A stretch of DNA of 64,000 bases, taken from assembly GCA_902728285.1 (NCBI GenBank), contig CACVBU010000276.1:1030458-1094457 (forward strand), in the 5' to 3' direction. Below, one piece after another: positions 1 through 15,000 of this stretch. Numbering within the stretch: position 1 is the stretch's first letter; each line of letters begins with the position of its first letter. The DNA is from Clytia hemisphaerica. Its lineage: Eukaryota; Cnidaria; Hydrozoa; Leptothecata; Clytiidae. The position numbers were made by a program, and so were the translations under genes. Below the pieces are notes generated by a model. That model had not been told where the DNA came from. It worked only from the letters and a program-made list of their open reading frames with translations, and searched no databases.

Positions 1-3000
1 TATACAGACCGCATGTCGGTCTTGTAATATCTCGTTCTGCAAAATACTCATTCCACTGTTTATCCAAAACATGAGCAAACGAATTCATTTGTTGTTGAAC
101 GTCCGATGCAGTTGATTTCAAAAGATTATCGAATTCTTTGCAAACCAGATCATGTATGACGTAATTGTCATCCTCTGTTCGTTCCCAGGTCTCTGATTCA
201 CGTTTCCACGGAGATGTAGGCTGTATGGAAGATAAATTGAATACTTTTAAAATGATGTACATCTACATCGAGAATTTACACCTTTCCCGAGTTTATTTCG
301 ACTTTTTGAAGATACGGAATAGAAACGAGGCCCGGTAGGATAAAATATATTTTAAGAGAGGTTTGACTGTGAAAACAAAGGAATTAAAACAGCTATAAAC
401 AAGCAACATGCTGAATGGACCTACCTGATGATGAAAGCTAGATAATAAGGCAATAAGGAGAAAAATTAAAAGAATCAGTCAAACGATATAGCGTTTTGCG
501 AAAATGAATAAAACATTAAATTTTATCATTGATTGTTGATGGGGGAAGAGGGAAGGGGAGAAAAATCAATTTTATTGAAAATTGAAACATGCTTGATGGT
601 GGGCGTTGCTATTTATAATGTTTTTGAATGAAAAAACAACCAATTGTAAGGAAAAAGTCCAATGAAAATCTAGAAAAACGGCGATTTCCGGCATATTTCA
701 GGCATTTTTCGCCGGAAAAAACTTTTTCTCAAAAATCGGACTCGGCCATGTTTTGAGCATTGTTAATACGCATCTTAGAGCAAAAAATCAGAAAAAACTA
801 ATAATGAAATCTTGAGAAAATGCCGAAAAACCAGTGTTTCCGGCATATTTCCGGCATTTTCGGCCGGAAATGAATTTTTTTCAAAAATCGGGCTCCGTCA
901 CAATTTAGGTATTGACATTTTGCATCAGTGTGCAAAATTTCATGAAAAAATATAAAGTACAGCTCAAGAAATTCAAGAAATACTGTTTTTCCGGCGAAAA
1001 TCGGCTGTTCCGGCGATTTTTAGAAAGTTCCGGCTCCAAAAATCAATTTTATTGAAAATTGAAACATGCTTGATAGGTGTGCATTGCTATTAATAATGTT
1101 TTTGAATGGAAAAAGTCCAATGAAAATCCAGAAAAACGGCGATTTCCGGCATATTTCCGGCATTTTCGGCCGGAAAAAATTTTTTCTCAAAAAACGGACT
1201 AGGCCATTATTTGGGCATTGTTAATACGCATCTTTGAGCAAAAAATCAGAAAAAACTAATGATGAAATCTCGAGAAAATGCCGAAAACCAGTTTTTCCGG
1301 CATATTTCCGCCATTTTCGGCCGGAAATTTTTTTTTTTCGAAAATCGGGCTCCGTCACATTTTGGGCATTGCCATTTTGCATCATTGTGCAAAAAATTAG
1401 AAAAAACTAATGAGCCGATCCCGAGAAAAGCTGGCAACAGACGAACGGACAGACGGACGGACGGACGGACGGACAAGGGTTAATTTAAAGGACTACCTTA
1501 GGGTAGGTCCAAAAAGGAACGGAAAAAGCTTTTGATCTCAAATTTTCAGAATGACTTTGTATCACCAAACGCTTCAAAAGTATAAAGTTCTCGTTTCAAA
1601 CTGGAGAGGTAAAAAAAAATCGATAAACTTGGGAAAGGTACAATTCTTCGCATCTAGTGGTTGTTCATGTTATTAATTGAACTGTGGTATCGAGAACAAA
1701 GAGGCAAAGAATCGACACAATCTCCAATGCAATTTAGAATCAAGCAGTCATTTCATACCCTAAAGAATCGCTTTGATTGTTCTCATCTGATGCTGTTCTT
1801 ATGCGCTCATCCATTATCCGACTTTCCAATGGCGTATTGGCGGCCGTCTACGCTAAAGCGCTAAGGGAGTGGGGTAATATTGCCAGAGAACCAATGTGCC
1901 GGAAACGAAAATCAAGAATCGTTATTACTTACCAGATCAGATTTGTGGAGTGTTTTGGTGACCGTTTTGAGAGTAGTGAAGAGTTGAAGTCCAAGGAGTT
2001 GCAAGAATTCTTTCCATTTATTCATTGAAAGTTTTGAGGAGGAATTGCCGGTACCGAAATGAAGGTAGGCGTCATCGATCAAAGTCCAATCACAAGCTGA
2101 AAAGGTATGGGTGATTGATCATAAGAAAGAACGAAGACTTTCTCGTAAAACACGGGGTATTAGTCAAACAATCAAAGGGCATTAGTCAAATCAGTCAAAG
2201 CAGACAGACGGACACAGAATCACACTATCATTTTGATTGACGTTTACTCTAGTCCATTTCAGTGAAATCCCGTCGTAACCATGGAAATCGATAGAAAAAA
2301 AGACCTGGAGTAAAATCTCTTATTAAGAACTTTAAGCAATATAAAAACTTACCGCTGAACATTCCTTTCAAATCTAGATTGTTACCATAGTTGCGCGTCA
2401 AATAAATGGTTTCTTTCGAAGGACATTTCATTCCTTTGTTGGTTTTAAGCACAATGCAAGATTTGAGTTCCTCGACATCGAAGATGTTGCTGCTGATGTG
2501 GTATTGCTCACAAAGGTAGTGCACGTAAGCGGTCAACGTTTTTGGCTGCTTCTCCTAAGAAGAAAGTGGTGTATATTGAGAGGTTGGTTAACCCCCCCCT
2601 AACAGGCTTTAAAAGTAGTGAGTTGGTGATAAAAGCATTTAAAGGTGTTTAATAAATGGCTCCCAGCGAGACTTTTGTAAAGCCCCTCCCCTTTACCAAT
2701 TTTTGAAAATCTTTTCAGCTTTCAAGAGAAAAACCCCTTAGCTTCCACTAAACACCTTAACTATTTGCCTGTCTGAAATTCTTCTTCGAGAGGACACCAC
2801 CTAAGAACAAACGTTCTTAAATCGCATCAAAAATGGAACTTCCATAAAACATAGCTACTAAATGTAAATTGGTATCTGCTCTAACAAAGATTTTCGGAAA
2901 GAATTGGAAGTACTCTGCACCAGAGTCTATCTCACGTATAACGTATACCGTAGCGTAGTACTACGGCAATGAATTTTGAAGTTTCCGTAGATATCAGGTC

Positions 3001-6000
3001 TGTTGACAGACAGGAATGAAAGAGAAGTATTCATGATATGCACCACTGGAGAGTCTTCCGAGAACTTTTAAAATTTTCCACTCAATACGTCACTTAAACA
3101 ATAGAAAAAGTGACGTATTGGGTGGAACAAAAACAGAAAAGCTGCATAATTTCGTGAAGTCATTGCAGTGGATGCATCATGAATTGCTAATGCAACGAGT
3201 TTAACCTACTCATACCTTCCATGCGCCAGATTTGAATGCCGGTATGATGTAATCATTGATGAGATCTCCGGGCGTGATCGATTTGACGCCCAGATTCTTC
3301 AAGAATCGTTTGGCGGTGAGTTGTTCCATTTCTTCCAGGTTGGAAGTGAGTTCAGATGACACCATACAAATATCCTGCTCGATTATCTTCAATGATTGAC
3401 TTTCTGTGGGTAGGAAAAGAATACAAAAAATGAGAAAACTAAAAAACGTAAAGTCAGTAAAACGGCTGCAATTTGGAAATTTTCGTTATACATATAATTT
3501 ACGTAACTTCATAATCTCATAAATACAATACAATATATGAGATACCTATAAATGACTCAAGATGTCTTCTAATGTTACTATGATACTTGACACGGCTTTT
3601 TGAAAGTTTTGAGGCATGCTGAAGACAGTTCAAGACCGAACAAGAAAAATGTTCTGTTTACGTGGAGAGCTTATCAAATTGTGGTGACGGAAGTTCCATA
3701 ACTATACAACAGATTGAACACACAAAAAACCAACATAAAAGAAAAAGACAGACTTACTGTTTTTCTTTTGCAAAAAGCTGTGATCGTCAACAGGAAAGAA
3801 AATCACATTCTCATCTAACGAAGCTAAGGTGCCATTATTAATGGGTACCATTTTGAGCGTGCGTAACAGATCACGTGTGTCGTCACTAAAGTCACACTCA
3901 TCACGAAGTAATGTTGCAACGGAACACATCCAGCGTCCAATCCACTCATATAAACGTCCATCGTGCGTTGACGATGTAATGTTTCGTTTCATCATTTCAA
4001 CCAATTGTGGGAGGGAGAGCTGACTTACCCCAAGGGATTGCAAAACCTACAAGTAGAAGCCAATAGATCCTCATCATAAAGTGGACTTTCGCCGATTCGA
4101 TCTTCCAGTATTCAAATCTTTCTTTAAATCGAACTGCTTCTCGGCCCCGCCCCTTCAAGGTGAAACCCTCATGATAAACATTCTTTAATTCGAACCTCTC
4201 TACTCCAAGGCACCGAATAGTAGGGGATACGAAATTTGTTCAAACCCTAATAAACGGGGGGTGGTCCGAAATTTTATCTCCGGGGAAGGAAGACGTTTAT
4301 TGTGACTTGAAGAATACTGAGATTTCTCGTTGAGTTCGAATAAGCAGGAGTCGAATGTAGTGAAACATAAAAACACAATAATGCACTTGGTTTGAAAATT
4401 GTGAATGGCTAACGATCCGTTTACAGATAAAGCGTTTGGTCCAATAATCCTAATGAAGATTTGTTAAGTGGTTTTTTTCATCGAACGCAATTCATGATAT
4501 GCACCACTGGAGAGTCTTCTGAGGACTTTTAAAATTTTCCACCCAATAAACAATAGAAAAAGTGAAGTATTAAGTGGACATTTTTGAAAATTCTCAGAAG
4601 ATTCTCCAGTGTTGCATATTATGAATAGTTTGAATAGTGTCACACAAAAAGAATTGAAAACTTTTGAAAACCTTACCTGCTCGTTAAGTTCGCTTTTCTT
4701 GAAGGCTGGATGGATGTATGTGAGTCCCAAGAACTCTTTCAACATTTGTGAAGTGATGACGTCACTATTATCGTATTTTGACGTCACAACGTTGCTAGGC
4801 AACGCCCATGACGTAATTTCACCGTGTAGAACGGGTAGACATTCAATTTGTTGCAGGCGGCGTAAGATTTCTGTTTGAACGCGTTTGAAGATGCCGAGAA
4901 TATGGTCTTGGTGCTCGAGGAATTTGAAAAAAGTGATAACTCCTTCGAGGCCATCGAAATAGGAGTGGTTCTGAGGGAAGAAAAAAGAAAACGCATTGTA
5001 AGCCTCTCAAATATAAAGGATCACTGTGCTGTAGGAGACATTATTTTTTCAATTACTTCCATTGACCTTCATTAAAGGTAGAGATGGCGGGATCGTAAAA
5101 AAAGCTACTGATCCCATCGCTATCCACATCTCCTTTTTAGGATCAACCTCTTTCTTTATCACCCCAAATTATCCCAATTTTTCCCCGAAAATCCCGACTT
5201 TTTCAAATAGCCCCATTAGGCGGTTTTAGACCATGTCGAACTTTTCAGAGGAAAAGATTTGTAATTGTAATTTCATTGTCTTTTAACGAGCGTTTCACTC
5301 CTTCGCATGTTTCCAACGTACTTGCTCTGTTGTCTTAAATCCGCCAGTGACCCCCAGACTTCTTACCTTAAACCGATTAAAAGCCTCCAAAACGAGTGTA
5401 GGAATTTTATCCAAGATAAATTGGTTCCATGCGCTGTCTTTATCAATATCTTCTCTTGAGGAGGGGACTTCGAAGTCAGCTTGGATGATGAATTTGAAAC
5501 CATAGCTTCGTAGTGGGAGGAAGGCGAACACTTTCTGTGGAATCTGAAACATTTATCAAGAATCGTTAGTTACAATATAATTTACATACTTTTTAAACCA
5601 GGAAAGATTCTGCAAGAAAACTATTACTTCTAGACACCCCCATGTCACAGACCCAGTGAGACCCGGTCCAAAAGAATTGGCCAAAATTTCGTCCCCAGCT
5701 GGATAAAATCCCCTACAATTTCAACGCAACTGAGAAATTGACTTATATTTCATCTGCAGTTGAAATTCAAAGGAAAAATGATATATAAAGGGGATGCTCC
5801 TCTTATCTTTGTACATCGAAGTCAAACGATTTTTATAGCTTTTGAATTTCTTACCTTTTTGTCCATATCAATAGGGAAAGCAACTGAAACGTCCGTTTCT
5901 GTGACGTCTGGTCGGACCTGAAAAATGAATGCAGATGAATGAATATATGAATGAATGAATGAATGAATGAATGAATGAATGAATGAATGAATGATGAATG

Positions 6001-9000
6001 AATGCATTTTTTAACTTTTTTGTTACAAGAATTTTATAAGAAATATGAAATGCCAAAATATAATAACAATTTAAGAGCAACCTCAGCCTCGAATGGCCAG
6101 AAATTTGCTTTGAATATTAAAACAGGATAATAACAATTTGAGTATTAAACAATAAGAACAACTAAACCTCAAAAAAGCTTTGCTGGTTCTTATAAAAATT
6201 AGTATATGTTGTCGTTAGAGCGTTGGTGAAAGCACAAATATTGTTGATAAACGTGCATTACTGTAGTGTCAATGCTGCAGCCATTTTTGGTAAATATTGT
6301 CAAAATTACAAATCAATTTTTTCAATATTCAACTTTGCTTTTTCGTTTCTGAGGAGGAACACCTTACCGAGATGGGGATTTCTTTGGTAACCACAAACCA
6401 CTTGGATTGATTTCCATTTTCAGAGAGTTCCACTAAATCATTACCCAACATGCTTTTCGACATCACTTTCACTGTTCCGGTCACCTGGCAACAATCAAAA
6501 CATTTTTTTACAACAGTGCAAGGACTCTCTTATTCATGTTGGAGGTCATAAGGGAAAAGTATATATAGGTTGAGTTTGTACTTAGACTAGTGAAGTTAAA
6601 GCCTAAATCTATACTACAGTGGTCAAACCAAGGTTTTTCGTCTGAGACGGAAAAGGAATTTTAAATAGCAATTTAGCACATTACCTTATCGGCCCTTTTT
6701 ACGCCGGCCCCTTGTACACCGGCCCTTATTACGCCACGAGCCCAAAAATAACTAATCCCAGTGGTCAAACCAAGGTTTTTCGTCTGAGACGGAAAACGAA
6801 TTTTAAATAGCAATTTAGCACATAATATTGAAATTTTGGCGAATTATACAGAATTTTGAGATGGAAATACCTCTTTATATACTTCACTAAGACGGAAAGA
6901 AGTTTGAGCACTGATACTAAAAATAAATCCCTGCTCTCACCCTTTAGCTCACGAAGGACTAGAAAAACCTGTTCCAACCAGAAAGAACTCTACAAACAGA
7001 ATCATTTTTAACCTGTAATAACCACGAATGGGATCCAAATATCCGAGAAAGTGAGTGCTGTACTAACAGTAATAGCTTAACGAAGACTAAATGTTTCAGG
7101 GATGTTACGTTTTGGTTAAATTACCATGCTGGAATCTCCATAACTCGAAAAAGCACTTTGTTCGACTTAAAGGAATTTTGAGTGTTGTGGTAACTGATTA
7201 TGCATTGTTAAGTGAAAGGACAGGAAAATTTGTTCGAATCAAGGAGACATTCGAGTTATAGAGGTTTGAGTTCTGGAGACTCCAGTGAATTAATATCTTA
7301 CTCGGTCATCGATGACAATGGTGTGTAGCCGGTTCAAGAACATGAGAAGCGAAGGATCGATGTCATGGAAACGTGACGTCAATTTTTCCATCTGCATCTC
7401 TTCTTTCAAAGGAAGAACAATCTTCGTACGCCATGTGCTGTGAAAATCAAAATTATGTAAATGTTACAGTATCTTACCTATAATTAATAGTGGTGATTTA
7501 GAAATTTTCACACTTTTCAACAAGATTTACCTTATAAACTTACATAATTATACTTGTAATCATGGTGCACGACGAAAGGTCAAGGAAGAAAATATTAAAT
7601 TCGATTTCAGCGTAGTTATAGTTATTCTTTGTTTAAATGGACACTTTTTTTGCTACCATATGAAAACCATGCTAGCTTAACCAGGCTTATTCCCTCGAGA
7701 GTGGTTTCCATATGGTAGTAAATAAGAGTGCACACGAATGGACTAAGATAAATATGTTCGTTAAAGCAAATTTTCAACACTCAAACGCCATAGCTTCGTC
7801 AAATATTGACGAAAAATGAATCCTATATTCTTTGCTCCAAGACTAAGAATACCAGGCAGCATTCTAATGTCAAAATGCCCCTTTAAGGACGGTCTCCACT
7901 TTCGCGCGAAATGAGTGAAACTATTTAACGTTTTTGTAAGGTCATATGGTCGGTTGAAAAATGAAGCAAATCCATTGGGAAAATCAGACGTAACGGTTTA
8001 AAAAAGTTTTTAATGACGTAATCTTTTCTTCAGGCAAAAACAGTTGAGACCATGTTCACACGTTACTGTCCCGTTTCGTTCCGGTATGATTTTCGCTACG
8101 GATCGAGTGTGTTCATATTGGTTTCGGAACGTTTCGGAACAAGAAAACAGAGTATTCCGTTCCGATGAAAAAAGTGGAGCGAAACCGTTTCGATCTGTTT
8201 TGCTTTGTAACGTCTTCTTTTTTGACGTTTCGAATTTTGACGTTCATACTTGTTTCGGAACCGTTTCGGAACGGAACAGAACGGAACCGTAACGTCTGAA
8301 CATGGTCTGAGAAAAAAAAACTGTCCAACATTTCGCGCGAAAGTGGAGACCGGCCTTTAGAAAAAAGCTTTCCGTTACTCACTGCTGTTCCAAGACATTG
8401 GAAAGAATCTTTTCTTTTTCTTCACCAATTTCCTCCGTTTCTTTCTCTTCGATCCACTCCGGTAGAATGTATCCGTTCGGTCCTTTCGATGCATCAAACT
8501 TAATGTGAAATCCATTGGAATGAATTTCCGGTGCATCAGTTACTCGGAACACCGATTTGAATCCGATACCCTTTTGACCTGGAAGTAAAAATGGGGAAAG
8601 GGATGAGACTTTTAATCTGAGATTACAGTTACAATATGTAACAACTAGACATAAATTTAACATGGCTAAAAGATTAGTTCTTTCAGTCCAAAGGTTGTTG
8701 AATATAAGCCCTTTCTCCACACAATGTATTTATTTAAGTATTGAATGTTAGAAAAACCAAAATATTATAAAATGGTTTGAGATTCTTGAGATACAGATAT
8801 TTGTAAAAAAAAAACGATTTAAAAACATTTGGAGTCGAGATCTGGTACGCTGAAATTCTTATTGTTGTCTTTGTAAAAGTTACAGCATAGAAATAGGTGT
8901 CTGGAAAAAGTACGGGTTGGTAGATATTATACTTGAATCAGGGATTTAAAAATGAGAAGCTAAACTCTAGTTTAGACTGCCGACTTTCTGCCCTGCCTAT

Positions 9001-12000
9001 TCTATTTGTTAGAGTAGGCAGAAAGAGGGCGCAAAGTTGGCAGTTAAAATCTTTGCTTGGAAAGGTTTGAAAGTAGACATTGCATTGACGTCAAAAGAGG
9101 GCTAGGCATCACTTTAGACAGCCCACTTTATGCCAACTTTAATTCACAATAAGAATAGGCAGGACAAAAAGTGGGCCGTCTAAACTAGAGCTAACTTACC
9201 TATATAACCCTTCCTGTGTATTCCTTTCGTACTCTTCCCAACGTCACACAAAGCTCGAATATTCTTCTCCTGGAAACCTCTCTCGTTGTTCAAAACTGTC
9301 ACTTTCCCACTTTCAACAATGAAAGCAACAGTTGGTTTCTCTTGATCAACATGTTGTGTTGGTTCACCAATTTGTTGAATCTGTTCACCGTCAACATCCA
9401 TGTTCTCTGTATTTTCCTTGAAGTCCGATAAAAATATAGTCACTAAAGGGTATCGTCTAACTGAGACCATAAAACTAGGCTGCACCTGGCTGCACGTACT
9501 CTGTACCAGAGTGTATCTCAAGTTTATCGCTTCGTAGTACACTCTTTACGCATTGTCTGTTTGATAGAAAAATCCCCGTACGGAGACCTCTGCGATGAAG
9601 TATGATTTATAAATAGCAACACTTCTCTCATCGTCTACCCTCCCTCGTAAACACTCCATCGCAGCGGTCGGTTTGAAAAATGTCCAATGAGAGAAGACAA
9701 TGACAACAGACCCTCTACGGCAATGAATTTTGAAATAAGGGTTTGTGTACAGACAAGGTTGCACGCATCTCCTCTGATATATTTTGATATAGGGGGTGTG
9801 TATCGCGTATAAAATTCACATCACAGCCTACCATACAACGCATGTAAGATGACAATGACCAAAATTAAACACCTTCTCCAAGGGCTAACACGACAAATAT
9901 ATAAGACACTAACCAATATGACAACAAGATACTCAAGGACGAATTATAATAAGAGGTGACACGAAACGTTGTTTCAACACTCACATAACAATATTCTTGA
10001 TATAAGTCAAGATTAAGTCATTTCCCCTATCGGGAATACTCAAAAACACCGGAATTTGACCCCTGAGTGTTACTAAAAGTAGCGACACAGGAGTGAAATT
10101 TCCTTTTTTTCGGGTGTTTCCGATATAAAAAATGACGTAATCTTGACTTCTTTATGCAAATGTAATTACACATATCAAGAACTAGTGTGCCGTCGCTTTT
10201 TTTCCATTTAGTTGTCTCACCTCTGTATCAGTCTGTTTCTTTGTTGCTTCATACTCGTTGTCGTCAGCATTTTGAATTAATTCCAACACAAAATGTGAAT
10301 CCTGTGTGTACAGTTCTTTTGATAGACGGTCCAATGAACGCCCCTCACGTTCACGGTATGTCTTCAACATCTCTTGACCTAGTGTGCCAGAAGGTTAAAA
10401 AATTCACTTAATCCATGACTCGTTGGATACAGGTTTCTTTTAAACAAAAACTACAAAGTGTAAGGAAACGTTATTAAATATTCAGACTTAAGAGGCTGTA
10501 CTAGAGTCACCTACGGATTAAGTTTAGGAAAGTGGGGTGAATAAGAACATATAAATCCAGGCGCCCCGCAAAAGAAATACACTTTAGTATTGAAAACTTT
10601 ACGAATCTTACGAAACCTGGACGATCAAATTCAAAAATATAGAACTTTTCACTTTCGTACAGAACCCTCAAAAAACCTTCGAAAAACTGTGCAGTAAAAA
10701 AGCTTCAATCCAAATGTGTCATGCCAAGCGATTTCAAAAACACAGAAATTCTTCCCGGTACAAGAGCTACCGGTTATGTACCGGTAGGAATCTCTGTGTA
10801 TTGGGCATGATATATATTTCAAGACCAGAAAAGATACCTTTGATACCAAACTGGACGCCAACACCAAATTGTTTCTCACGGATATCCTCAATCAAGTGTT
10901 TACAATATTTCAAACGAGCACTCTTTTCATCGACAATCTCAGTAATAGGTTCTTGAGATGGACTAACATCTTCTGATGGTTGCTTTACCTCCCCAGTTTC
11001 CGTTGTTTGCGGTTGATCTTTGTTATTTTCAAGGGCTTCATTCAGATTTGCTTTTACCCCGTCTTCTGAAACCTTGCTGCTATCAATTTCCAGTACTTCT
11101 TTGGTCTCTCTTGGCTAAAAGGGAATAAAAGAAGCGAAAGAGGGATGATGGAATCTGAATTCAGAGGGATAATAAAAATTTTGTAGAGATATCTTAGGTT
11201 TTGTTTTTAGATAAGAGTGATATCGTTTTGCTTACTCATCAATTTTAATTCACAAGCTTTTTACATTGGATTGACACAGATGTGGAGCATGTGGAGCAAT
11301 ATTGGTCAAAAAGAAACGGGAACACTTATGTAAAAACAAAACCTTTAAGTATGAAATTCATACACGAAAAAGACCTGTGGCCAAAAAAAATACAGAAATC
11401 TAGAAAATCAAAATAAGCTTTAGTAAAGACAAAAAGTTGCACCTCAATTTTGTCGAGCGCCACATCAACTTCCTTTTTCTCTTCATCTTTCTCGTTTCCA
11501 GTTTCTTGTTCGTCGGTTGGTTCTGTTGTGGCTTCCTTTGGACTATCTTTGACACCTGAGAAGAAGAAATCAACAAATCAATTAATCAATGCAATTAAAA
11601 ACTAATTTCAACAAGTTCTGAACAAGGGATGTAAGTCACAAATCTGAAAAAAGAATCGTCTCCCCATTGGTGTTTTTTTTCATCTTCGTGTTTTCAATTT
11701 TCAAGAAGAAAACTGTTTCAGTGTGATAAAATTCTATTCAAAATTATCTTTCCAACAACGTAAAACTTTTTTATAACAACTTTTGTAAAATGCAACATAA
11801 TTGGAGACAATTTCCAGAGAATCATTATTCAAACATCTTACCTGTGTTTTGCTTCGCTGCTTCATCTTCTGCATTTTCAACCAGAATAAATCTTTCCACA
11901 TTCGAATCTGTTATCGTCTCTTCCTCTGACAATTCATCAGGATCAGTAGATTGTTCAACAACGATCATTTCATCAGCAGAAACTTCATGGTCGAGAATCC

Positions 12001-15000
12001 ATTCTTGTATGGAAAGCTGGTATCCAAGAATGTGTAATTGTCTCCTCCATTTAAAGGTGTTCGCTTGATCTTGGTGTTGCTTACAATATTTCAGCAAAAG
12101 TTCAGGTACATTTTGACTGCCATAAACTTGCTCCAATGGGCTCATAAATAACTGAAATACAAACAGTTAGAAAGAATTATTCGATAAATTCACAATCTAC
12201 ACGTTTTTCATTTTATAACAGCCCGTTATTTTTGTCTTCTTGACTACGTGCTTACATACAATGCTTTGTGAGGAGCTTGACTTATAAAAAGATTTCTAGA
12301 ACATTCTGAAAATGTCTCAGGTTGTTGTTTTCAATGTTATGACTGAAAGTATGCTTAAATTTGCAGAACATTCACAGTTTCTAAGTTATTGGATGAACTT
12401 TACTTTTTATCTAATTTGTCAAAATGAAGACTAACCTTATTAGCAATGCTGGATAAAATAGGGAGAGGTAGCTTTTCAAAACATGCCAGTGTGAATTTCA
12501 ATATGTCATCAGATTTCACAGTGTCCTCCTCACTACTCAATCGCAGGAAGGTGGTTTTGGTGTAATTCTCCAGCAATGAGATTGGAGCATCTTTAACTCC
12601 ATCACTGGCAACAATGATTGATACCAAGACATGGGCTGCTAGATCACTATCTAGCTTCTTCAGTGCTTTATTGTAATCCTCAGTGGTTAAAATCTTTGAA
12701 ACTTTCAAGAATTTGTTGGTCTGGTACTCTAGGAAAGTAATGTCATCAAAGTCTTTGTCTTTTAAAGTTCTCTTCAAAGTTTCCTTCAGGTTACTTAGTT
12801 TCCATGAATACAATGTGTCCCAGTGTAGAGAATCAGCTATGTCAACCATGAAAGGAGCTTTGATTAATTCCTTCTTGAAAAGTATGTAGAAATGTCCATC
12901 TTTAGTTTCTTTAATGGTGTTGAAGTCATATTCGATGTCAGACAGCAGGCTGTGTATGAAGTGAAGGTTGGCGTTGCTTGAAGAGTTGGTGATTCCTTTG
13001 TTGATTGACTGGTCGATGAGTTCTTGAATGGTTTTGTCAACTGTATCCAAATGGAATTGATATTTGACCAACTTGGTTATCTCTTCCTGATACATAAATC
13101 AAGAAAATAAATAAAGCCATCCATCTGATATTTTGAGATTTTTAAGGCAAAATCCAGTTAGGGACAGCCTCGAGCAAGCTCCCTGTCATCCACGAAACGA
13201 AAACAAAAAAGGTCCAAACGGAAAATATTTAAAGACATTGAGCCATGAAGATGTTACTAAATCATCATGTACATATTCTTTTTACCATTTCTGAGAAAAA
13301 TGGCTGATCGTGGGTGAAAATGACGTGGGAGCATGATATTTTTGGCTCAAATCTGACTTAAATTTTGAAAAAAAACTGTTTTAGGGCCTTTAAAGCAGAA
13401 AATCTGGGGAAAGTGTAAAAAGAGTAGATGAAGACGAAGGGAAAAGTTTGACAAGATCTTTGTTTGTTACATTTTCAATAAAAACTAAATTCAAAAATTT
13501 CTTCTCAGCAAACTGAAAATAAACAAACCTTGTTTTTGGTTTTGTTGGAACATTGAAGAACAAAATCTTTGATATCTTCCTTGGAATATCCATGTGAGCC
13601 ACCTAAACTTTGAGTTTGACCTTCAAAACGTGATTGCACCATTTGCACCAACTCTTTGTCGTGTAGGAGAAATTTGACAAATGAACCGTGACCGAAATCA
13701 TCAAACGACTTGATGTTTGGATTTTCTGTTTGATTGACAACCCAGTCTTCAATCTTCCATAGGTCTTTCAGTTGAATTGATTTGGTTCTCAGTAGACATT
13801 CTTTGATATTCTTTTTCACTTCAGCTATTAAAAAGAAAAAAAAAGACAGTGATGACATCATATAATTAAAAAGAAACTATCATGGTAGCTATTATTAAAG
13901 GGATTACTTATTATCTCTCTATAAATCATAGTCTTTACAATTTCATACTGGGTCTAATTTTGGTCAAGATTTCATCAAAATTACACTTGCTAGTCAAACT
14001 CTATGATGATAATAGTCAATAACGAAAAACACAGGTACACATCAAATCAAAAGCTTACATTTAGGTGCTTCGACAGTTTTCCTTGTATTTTGTTGGAGAT
14101 TCTTAACTTCCTTCTCCACAATATGCTTTGCTGCCTCAACAAATCCCAAATCAAGTAAGATAGCAACATCATCTTTTCCCAATTTGCGCCAAACACTTGT
14201 AACCAAGGCTAGTTGAAGGAGTCTAGAGCTGAATTTAAATCCAGCCATCTTCATTAGCAATTCTGAGATATTTTTACAAACTCTAAAGACTTCTTTATTG
14301 TGACAGTTACGCAAAAGGTCATGGCCATGGGTGATGTTTCCAATAGCATCTACAGCTTTTCTGATGGCAGTTGTGAAGTCACCGCGAGTCATCTTCTTGA
14401 TCAAGGAGTGATCTGGAAGTGCTTGCATGCTTCCCATATCAAATAATGTTCTTGTTGAGTTAGACAAGTAGTCATCCATTTCTGATAGCAAGGAGTCTTG
14501 AAATTTGTTGAGAGCTTCTCTCTTTTCTCGAGCTTCAAAGCTTGATGCTTTTCCAACAACCTTTTAACAAAAAGAATATTAAACAAAATATTAAAAGAAT
14601 TTGAACGTGGCGCACTCTGCGTCAAAAAGATTTACGGATATTTCTTTACCTAGTTAATACATTTTTTATTTAAAAATTTAAAAAACTTTCTTTGATACAT
14701 TATATATTTACTGTAAACAAAGTTTAGATCTTCCTGCTTTAATCATCAAATGTTGATAAAAAATTGGCTGAAAATTAACGTGACCTTTTTTATTTTGTTC
14801 TTTGGGAAACCTGTCGAAGATACCGGGTGCGCCACAAAAAAGTTTCTCTCTTTGAAACTGATTTTCTCGAAATCGAAAAATTTTAAAAGAATCATTCCTA
14901 TTTCATTGGAAAGAAGAAAGATAAACTTAAATTTTGATGGGCCATTTGATAAATTCGGTTCATTAGATCAAAAGTTATGCTCAATTGAATAAAAAAGTTA

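Noticed and set aside
5822..6080. His-Ser-Phe-Ile repeat peptide
   Set aside because: Translation of the TGAA microsatellite beyond the end of a real 63-nt exon.
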